Under the pieces are notes generated by a model that saw only the letters and a list, made by a program, of their open reading frames with translations, was not told the origin of the DNA and did not search any database. The translations under genes were made by a program, and so were the position numbers. This document shows, in pieces, positions 56,312 to 64,000 of a stretch of DNA of 64,000 nucleotides. The DNA is taken from contig NC_061866.1 in the NCBI RefSeq assembly GCF_907164915.1, forward strand, positions 27,483,905 to 27,547,904, read 5' to 3'. Source of the stretch: Impatiens glandulifera (Eukaryota > Streptophyta > Magnoliopsida > Ericales > Balsaminaceae). Every line of letters begins with the position of its first letter. Position 1 is the stretch's first letter.

Positions 56312-56922
56312 GGTCGAAATAACAAATTAGGGTTCCTTATTGGGGTCCAATTACAATTTGGAACCTCTTCTTTTGAACTTCACAATTTGGGGCTCATTAT
56401 TGGAGTCAATTGTAATTTGAGACCTCTTCTTTCGAATTTCACAATTTGGGGCTCTTTATTGAGACCAATTGTAATTTAGGACTTCTTCTTTCGAACTTCA
56501 CATTTTAGGGCTCCACATTGTCAGGTTTGTACAAAATGGGGTTTTAACCTAATAGACATGAATGTCCATAAAAAAATGTATTACGTGGCTTTTATAATTA
56601 ATAAATTAATAGTGATATTTAATTCTAAATAATACAAACGTGGCCACCTAATACTTTTTTTGACGAAAGTTCATGCCCTTTAGGGAAAAACCCTATTTTG
56701 TATAAACCTGACAATGCGGAGCCTCAAATTGCGAGGCTCGAAATAAGAGGTCCCAAATTGCAATTGGTCCCAATAAGGAGACCTAAATTATAAGATTCGA
56801 AAGAAGAGATCCCAAATTGCAATTGACTTTCAATAAGAAGGCTCAAATTGTGAGGTTTAAAAGAAGAGGTTCCAAATTGCAATTATCCCCTAATATGAAG
56901 CCCCAATTTATTATTTCAGCCC
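56312..56922. mobile_element. Foldback MULE-type element with tandem repeats in both arms
   Basis: 611 bp. Left end GGTCGAAATAACAAATTAGG pairs with the reverse complement of the right end (GGGCTGAAATAATAAATTGG). Each arm, about 230 bp, is made of about three units near 65 bp containing CAATTTGGGGCTC, TTATTGGGG and GAACCTCTTCTTTCGAA in one arm and the reverse complements in the other. The centre (about 56,560-56,690) is non-coding. The perfect 9-bp target duplication fits Mutator-like mobilisation. Confidence 0.82.
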
Positions 56923-56931
56923 TTATTTTAT

Positions 56932-57590
56932 ACCATAGAGTTTTATTTTTCGAAAAACTTATTTTTGAAATCCATTCGATACAAAATTTTCCAAAATAAT
57001 TATTTATTTAATAAAAAATTAAGTATATTTATATTAGATTAAATTATTTCAATATAACATATGATCATCTTATTTATTTATAAAAACATGAAATTAATTA
57101 TTTTGGAGTCCGATTGACACAACAATGGCTTCAAAAATAAATATTTATTTAATAATTAGTGCAAAATGCATGTACATGAAATTTTAAAACCAATAAGCTT
57201 TAAATTTATTAAAATATAAAAACTATATGATCAAGAAGCGAAAAATAAGTGTTTACAGAATGCTTTTCTTGGACTAATTTTGAAAAAAAAACACTTGTTT
57301 ATTTTTTTAAAATGCGTGTAAAAACTTGAGAAATGGGCAATGTATTCAAAATTCGTAAATTATAATTTCTTTCGAATAATTTTTAATAAAAAGAGAAAAC
57401 TTAACTAGTCCCTTAGGAGACTCGTGTAATGACTCTTCATCTTCCAAATTTCGTACGTGAAAGGTCTGATCTCAACAAACTTGACTTCATCCTTATGATA
57501 CGTATGGTTCGTTGGGCATGTGTGATTGAGCTCTTCCAACAATAACATATTGAATTATGACGAACAAACTTATCTTCTCGATCACATCAA
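56932..57590. other. AT-rich intergenic stretch
   Basis: No gene signal that I can support. Grades into the tandem array that follows. Confidence 0.4.
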
Positions 57591-60050
57591 GACTTAAGTT
57601 AATTTTATTTATTTATTTTAAGTTAGGTATACGTAATGCTCACACTTGAGATTGTTGGTCACATAACTTGTGGGAAAACATTATTTAAGACAACGAGCTT
57701 TAAGACGATCGTAACTGTAGACGATGCCTCTTAAACCGATCACGCTTGATTAAAATTCAAGATAATGTTCTTTTGTTTATTTCTAAGCCAGTCCCCATCA
57801 AGACTTAGATTGATTCTATTTAGTTAGGTGTACGCTGAGCTCACACTTGCGACTGTTGGTCACATAACTGGTTAGAGAAACATTATTTAAGAGAACACAT
57901 TTTAAGTCGATCGATTATAGACAATGCCTCTTAAACCAATCACGCTTGATCAAATTCAAGATAATGTTCTTTTATTTATTTATAAGTCAGTCCCATCAAG
58001 ACTTAAATTGATTTTATTTAGTTCAGTGTAGGCTGAGCTCGTACTTGAGACTGTTTGTCACATAACTATTTAGAGAAACATTATTTAAGACAACGTGCTT
58101 TAAGTCGATCGTGACTATGGACAATGCCTCTTAAACCGATCACGCTCGATCGAAATTCAAGATAATATTCTTTTTTTTATCTCTAAGTTGATCCCCATCA
58201 AGACTTAAGTTGATTTTATTTAGTTAGGTGTGAGATGAGCCCAAACTTTAGATTGAGGGTCACATAAATGGTTAAAGAAACATTATTTAAGACAACATGC
58301 TTTAAGCCAATCGCGACTGTGGACGATGCCTCTTAAACCAATCCCACTCGATCTAAGTTGATCCCCATCAAGACTTAGGTTGATTAGGTGTGCAATGAGC
58401 TCAAACTTGAGATTGTGGGTCACATAATTGGTTAGAGAAACATTATTAAAGACAACGTACTTTAAACCAAATGCGATTTTGGATGATGCCTCTTAAACCG
58501 ATCAAATTCGATCGAAATTCAAGAAAATATTCTTTTATTATTGTTGCTCACATAACTAGTTAGGGAAATGTTATTTAAGACACGTACTTTAAACTAATTG
58601 CAACTATGGATGATGTCTCTTAAATCGATCATGCTCGATAGAAATTCAAGATAATATTCTTTTGTTTATTTTTATCGGTCCACATCAAGACTTATATTGA
58701 TTTTATTTAGTTTGGTATTTGTTGAGCTCACACTTGAGATGGCTGGTCATATAACTAGTTAAAGAAACATTATTTAAGACAACGTGCTTTAAACCAATTG
58801 CGATTGTGGATGATGCTTCTTAAACTGATTATGCTCGATCGAAATTCAAGATAATGTTCTTTTTTATTTATTTATTTCTATGTCGATCCCTATCAAGACA
58901 TAGGTTGATTTTATTTTTTAGGTAAATGTTGAGCTCACACTTGATACGGTTGGTCACATGACTAGTTAGGAAAACATTTTTTAAGACAATGTTCTTTAAG
59001 CCGATCGCGATTGTGGACGATGCCTCTTAAACCGATCACGCTCGATCAAAATTCAAGATAATGTTTTTCTTTTATTTATTTCTAAGTTAGTCCTCATCAA
59101 GAAAAACGTACTTTAAGTCGATCGTGATTGTGGACGATGCCTCTTAAATCAATTATGCTCGATCAAAATTCAAGATAATGTTCTTTTTTTTTTTTTTTAA
59201 GTGGCTTCCCATCAAGACTTAGATTTATTTATTTAGTTTGATGTACTATGAGCTAATTTATTTATTTGGTTTGATGTACTATGAGCTCATACTTGAGACT
59301 GTTGGTCACATAACTGATTGGGGAAATATTATTTAAGACAAACGTACTTTAAGTTGACCGCGACTATGGATGATACCTCTTAAACTGATCACGCTTGATC
59401 GTAAATCAAGATAGTGTCTCTATTTATTTCTAAGTCGCTTCCATTAAGATTTAGATTGATTTTATCAAGTTAGGTGTATGTTGAGATCACACTTGAGACT
59501 ATTGGTCACATAACTGGTTAGAGAAACATTTTTTAAGATAAACGTACTTTAAGTCGATCACGATTGTGGATGATGACTCTTAAGCTGATCACACTCGACC
59601 AAAATTCAAGATAATGTTTCTTTTTATTTCTTAGTCGCGTTCCATCAAGACTTAGAGATTGATTTTATTTAGTTATGTGTACTTTGAGCTTACACTAAAG
59701 ATTCTTGGTCACATAACTGGTTGGGGAAACATTATTTTAGACAAACGTATTTTAAGTCGATTGCGGATGTAGACAATGCCTCTTAAACCGATCACGCTTG
59801 ATCGAAACTCAAGATAATGTTTCTTTTTATTTTTAAGTTGCTTCCCATCAAGGCTTAGATTGATTTTATTTAGTTAGGTGTACGATGAGCTCACACTTGA
59901 GATTGTTGGTCACATAACTAGTGAATTGATAATTATTTGAGATTGTTGGTCACATAACTGGTGAATTGATAATTATTTAAGACATCGTGATTTAATCTGA
60001 TTGCGACTATGTATGATTCCTCTAGTAGAGTCTTTTGGTTATTTTTGTCA
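57590..60050. repeat. Tandem array of about 200-bp units
   Basis: About 12-13 units marked by GATGCCTCTTAAACCGATCA at about 57,726, 57,927, 58,126, 58,329, 58,489, 58,616, 58,816, 59,021, 59,140, 59,376, 59,575, 59,777 and a degenerate 60,018. Most spacings are 199-205 bp; others (119-160, 236-241) are deletions or partial duplications. Each unit also has CATCAAGACTTAGATTGATT, TTGGTCACATAACT and GAAACATTATTTAAGACAAC. Non-coding. Confidence 0.92.
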
Positions 60051-61130
60051 ATTTTGTTCAAGTAAGGAGACAAGCCCTTTTTAACCTTCTAAGTGTTATC
60101 GGGTTTTCCACTCTTCTTTGAACATTTAACGACGTTAGGTAGAAATATCCTTAGATATCGATTTTATATATCGTTCTTACGAATATTTCAAGAGGAGTCC
60201 ATATGCAATGGATTATCTTCGAAATAATCGCCATAAATTATGGACTTAACCTATTGCACAAACGACTTTCCTTGAGTTTTTTCGAGGGATTTATTTTCTC
60301 GAAAGTCATTCTTTGAGATTCAGATTTCGATTAATCTTTCAACCATGCATCATGAGGTTTAGTCTCACTTCTCAAGTTCAGAGGTCAATATGCTTCGAAC
60401 TCTAAGGCTTTGGGCCTTTCTTCTATACTCGGGGGAATATCAAATAGAATCAGTACATGTTGGTTCTTGCATTTTCAAATTAGACAATGATATAGATGTA
60501 TAACAAATGGTGATTTTAATATCTCAAGCTTTGTGATTATTTTTTATTTTTTGCCTCTTTTCTTGATGATCGGGGTGTATTTGATAGTCTCAAAACACTT
60601 TGTTATTGTTTTTGACAAACTGGACAAGAGTTTAGACGAACACAAATATTGATTTTCGTATCTCAACGAACACAATATTGTTTGATATGAAATTTATTTT
60701 TATTATTATTTTTGTTTGAAGCATTGTGCTCTTGCACTTGACCTCTGTCCGAGACAAGATAGTGCCTCCATGGATAACATGGTTCCGAGTTTGAGTGTTC
60801 ACCTTCAATTAGCTCCCTCTTAAACATTAGTAGTTTAAGCTTGCTTCGGGTTTGAGAAATATCCATTTGGAGAGTACCTTTCTATAATCTCAAAAGTTAT
60901 ATTGACTCCTCAAGAGATAGTGAATGGGAAGGATGAATTTTCTTGCATCTTAGTCATTACTTGAATCTTTATTCCACGCTTCGTTTTTTCACAATGTGCT
61001 TTTGGACTTGAGGGCTTAAGGGTTATCGTCTTTTCTTGAAACCATGACTAAACATGTTTTATTTATTTTAAACCATTTTTATTTTAATAAAAATGCCCTT
61101 GGTACTAATATAGGGGTTTTGTGTTTTTAA
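60051..61130. other. Unassigned repeat-flank region
   Basis: Between two tandem arrays. No gene that I can support. It may belong to the same larger repeat or decayed element as the arrays on both sides. Confidence 0.35.
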
Positions 61131-61133
61131 GTT

Positions 61134-61470
61134 TATTGAGACCGAGCACGTGACAAGCTGCATACATATTCTCATAAAATGAGAAATTAGGTCCGAACGT
61201 AGTTCCAAGTGTGTGTGATAGATTGTGATTGATTTTTTTTCGTTTTTAATTTAAATTTTATTGGGACCGAATCTAGTGATAGATTGCCTACGTACTCTCA
61301 TGACAATGAGATACCAGATATGAACATAGTTCAAAACATGTGATGTGTTTAACATTTTTGAATTTTTAGGTTTCATTTTTATTGGTATTGAACCTAGTGA
61401 TAGGATGCATATGTACTCTCATGACAATATGAGAGATCAAGTCCGAACGTACGTAACGTGTGATGAGTAT
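61134..61470. repeat. Three tandem units of about 120 bp
   Basis: Units at about 61,134, 61,259 and 61,381 share ATTGGGACCGA, GATAGATTGCCTACGTACTC, TCATGACAATGAGA and GTCCGAACGTAGTTC. Confidence 0.8.
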
Positions 61471-61539
61471 TTAAAGAATGTTTTGTTTTGATATTTTTAT
61501 TTGGTTGAAAATGTCACTAATATTGAAATAGCATTTTTA

Positions 61540-62590
61540 TTTTTTATTGTCATTTTTATAGAAACATTCCTAATTTATGGTAGGTTTTGGAATCATATAT
61601 TTTCATTTTAATGGAAATACCTGTAATTTTAATTAAAGGTCCGAAATCGTTTGTTTTCCATTTTAATAAAAAAAACATCCTTAATTATCCTTAATTTCAA
61701 GTAGATTTTTAAAATCATTTATTTTCATTTTAATGAAAATCCATCTAATTTTAATTACAGGTTCATAATAGTTTATATTCATTTTAATAAAAACATCCCT
61801 AATTTCAAGTAGAATTTAAAATAATTATTTTCATTTTATTGAAAATTCCCTTAATTTTAGTTAAGGTTTTAAAATTGTTATTTTTATAAAACATTCCTAA
61901 TTTCAATAAGGGTTTTGAAATCATTTATTTTTATTTTAATAAAAATGCTTCTAATTTTAATTAGAGTATAAAAAAATATACCTAATTTCAAGTAGGGTTT
62001 TGGAATAGTTTATTTTCATTTTAATGAAAATATCTTTAATTTTAATTAGAGGTTCATAATCGTTTATTTTCATAAATATATCCCTAATTTTAAGTAGGGT
62101 TTTGAAAACGTTTATTTTTATTTTAATGAAAATACCTCTAATTTTAACGAAAGGCTCTGAATTGTTCATTTTATTTTAATAAAAACATCCATAATTTGAC
62201 GTAAGATTTTGGAATCATTTATTTTCATTTTAATGAAAATGCTTCTAATTTTAATTAAAGTTTTAGAATAGTTTGTTTTCATAAAATATTCCTAATTTCA
62301 AATAGGTTTTGGAATAGTTTATTTTCATTTTAATAAAAACTACTCTATTTTAATTAGAGGTCCATAATCATTTGTTTTCATAAAACATCTCTAATTTCAA
62401 TTAAAGTTTTAGAATTGTTTATTTTCATTTTAATAAAAATACCTCTAATTTTAATAAGAGGTTCATAATTATTTATTTTCATAAAAATATCCCTAATTTC
62501 AAGTAGGTTTTAAAATTATTTATTTTTATTATAAAAATGATGTCCCTAATTTTAATTAAAGTTTCAAAATTGTTATTTTTATAAAAAAAA
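61540..62590. repeat. AT-rich tandem array with palindromic cores
   Basis: Many imperfect units built from TTTATTTTCATTTTAATGAA, CTCTAATTTTAATTAGAG (a palindrome) and CCCTAATTTCAAGTAGGTTT. Typical spacing is about 80-120 bp. No coding potential; the ORFs in it are repeats of one another. Confidence 0.85.
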
Positions 62591-62778
62591 TCATCCTTTT
62601 CTTGTCTGTTCTGGGAGGATTACGTCTTAGGGTTAGCGTTTTACTTAAGATTTCAACGTTTGACTTAGGGTTAGCGTTTTACTTAAGATAAATTTATCGA
62701 ACAAATGGCCATGATAATTTGTATTTAGAAGACAACCATCCTTTTCTTGTCTGTTCTGGGAGGATTACGTCTTAGGAT
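62591..62778. repeat. Direct repeats before the second MULE
   Basis: CATCCTTTTCTTGTCTGTTC plus GGGAGGATTACGTCTTAGG occurs at 62,591 and 62,738. Within the interval TTAGGGTTAGCGTTTTACTT occurs twice. Confidence 0.85.
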
Positions 62779-62839
62779 TCTACGTTTACCGACTTGATTG
62801 GTCATGCGAGTGAGGTCATCTTCCAACACTAATATTATT

Positions 62840-64000
62840 GGTGAAATTGGCTAAAATGGGTTTCATAACCCTCGAAATTCCTCAAATGGCAAAAACCATA
62901 AAACATTGCCCAAATGGGTCTCCTAGACGAAAATACCCCTGATTTTCCTTCGCGTAACAATTAGCCCTTCGCGTAACCCTTCGCGTAATCAGTTCACTTT
63001 GCGTAATCATTGCTTCGCGTAACGCTTCGCGTAAGGCTTCGCGTAAGGCGTTCTATAAAAGGATTTTTATTCATTTTTTTATCTTCTTTCTCTCTCTTTC
63101 GCGTAAAGCTCTTTTCTTCTTCTTCCTTCACGTAACCCTTCATTCCATCTGTATCCATCGTTCCAACTGGTCTTCCTCTCGATTCCGGTCAACTTCCTCT
63201 CCATCGCCGTCGCCACCGCCGTTGCCTGCATTCTATCCGTGCATTTACAGGTTAGTAGAGTATTCGTTTAGGGTTTAGTTGGTATTTATAATATTACTTT
63301 ATAGTATTACGCGAATGTATTACTGGTTCTTGTTGATTTTTATAGGTTATTAGTTTGGTATAGTATTAGTTTAGTATAGTATTAGTTTAGAGTTTAGTTC
63401 ACTGGTTCTTGTTGATTCAAAGTTGGTTTCTTTTTCTGAATTTGTTCCTTTTCACATTTGGTTTTGTCGAATTTGAATTGGTATTTGTAAGATTGTCGAA
63501 TTTGAATTGGTATTTGTTCATTTTAAGATTGTCGAATTGGTTAAGATTGTCGAATTGGTATTTGTAGTTAGTATGCTGTTAAATAGTTTTGTATGTAGTC
63601 TGATTGTTTGTATGTACTTTTGTAAGTATTAGGTAAGATTGTCGAATTGGTATTTACAGTTAGTATGTTGTTAAATAGTTTTGTATGTAGTCTGATTGTT
63701 TGTCTAGTTATTTGTTCATTTTGTATGCAGTCTGATGCTTAATTATCATATGTTTTTTTTGATTGTTTGTCTGGTTATTCCTTTTCAGAAGATGGCTACA
63801 ACAGTGAATGATTTTCCTAGTAGGGTTTCTTGGAAATCCACCCTAACAATTTCCAAAATTATTGAGAAATTTAAGAGTCTTGGGCTGATGAAGAAGGCTT
63901 TGAAAACACAATTTGAATTCTTATTGAAAGCCCCAAGCTTGCAGTTCTCCGGGACCACTATTCACCAAATGATGCTAAGGAAAACAAGATGGACTTGAAC
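62840..64000 (+). mobile_element. Left end of a second DUF1985-carrying MULE (partial)
   Basis: Starts near GGTGAAATTGGCTAAAATGG and has subterminal CTTCGCGTAA words repeated about ten times (62,950-63,130). A leader with a splice donor (ACAGGTTAGT at about 63,247) and acceptor (TTTTCAG at 63,788) is followed by a DUF1985-type start. The layout mirrors the right end of the first MULE. The right end and target duplication are outside the window, so the boundary is approximate. Confidence 0.55.
63792..63998 (+). CDS. N-terminus of a DUF1985/Ulp1-type MULE-borne protein (partial or broken)
   Basis: ATG four bases after the probable acceptor. The product begins MATTVNDFPSRVSWKSTLTI, comparable with MASTIISMFAARVSWKTNLS in the first MULE, and goes on to FEFLLKAPSLQFSGTTIHQ, which resembles the N-terminal part of DUF1985 proteins. 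A stop occurs at 63,996-63,998. It may be real, a frameshift, or lie past an unrecognised splice donor. The window ends here. Confidence 0.5.
   Translation: MATTVNDFPSRVSWKSTLTISKIIEKFKSLGLMKKALKTQFEFLLKAPSLQFSGTTIHQMMLRKTRWT

Noticed and set aside
61957..62169. Lys/Ile-rich minus-strand ORF
   Set aside because: Product of an AT-rich tandem repeat; the peptide repeats itself with the DNA period.

Overview
This window is nuclear DNA of a flowering plant, most likely a eudicot. It has GT-AG introns, Ty1/copia elements, L1-type LINEs, Mutator-like elements (MULEs) and two or three plant genes. About three quarters is transposable element or tandem repeat. The accessory coiled-coil ORFs in the copia elements recall families I associate with asterids such as Gesneriaceae, but this is a weak hint.

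1-12,842 is a nest of two Sirevirus-like copia elements. Element A (minus strand) ends at 12,842. Its 3' LTR is interrupted at 2,706/2,707 by element B (plus strand), of which only the 3' part is in view: a coiled-coil ORF, a doubled polypurine tract and an LTR. A is decayed, has a truncated L1 LINE in its gag and carries a hairpin-forming minisatellite in its U3. 13,376-18,138 is element C, a young copia with near-identical short LTRs, a 5-bp target duplication and one unbroken 1461-codon gag-pol ORF. 18,144-21,279 holds a decayed copia RT region and an internally deleted copia (D). 22,199-28,392 is a MULE-type element with a 9-bp target duplication, split by a 5.2-kb L1 LINE that has its own 14-bp duplication.

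30,278-36,365 is a complete eight-exon TONNEAU1 (TON1) gene on the minus strand, with an antisense copia remnant and a nested hAT-like element in its third intron. Its first nine codons and upstream region were tandemly duplicated together with the end of a neighbouring MULE (38,187-46,069). That MULE carries a broken MuDR transposase and a broken, oppositely oriented DUF1985-type gene.

46,346-49,089 is the second genic island. A spliced 87-codon ORF ends 16 nt before the start codon of an RGP5-like reversibly glycosylated polypeptide gene. The two may share one dicistronic transcript.

49,090 to the end is repeat-rich: a duplicated RGP5 downstream region, a third L1 LINE with a 14-bp target duplication, a foldback MULE-type element with a 9-bp duplication, an array of about 12 units near 200 bp, further AT-rich arrays, and the left end of a second DUF1985-carrying MULE.

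The genes with likely cellular roles are TON1 (division-plane and cortical microtubule organisation), the RGP5-like gene (UDP-arabinose metabolism) and the small ORF before it. The rest is mobile or repetitive DNA whose nesting gives a relative order of events.
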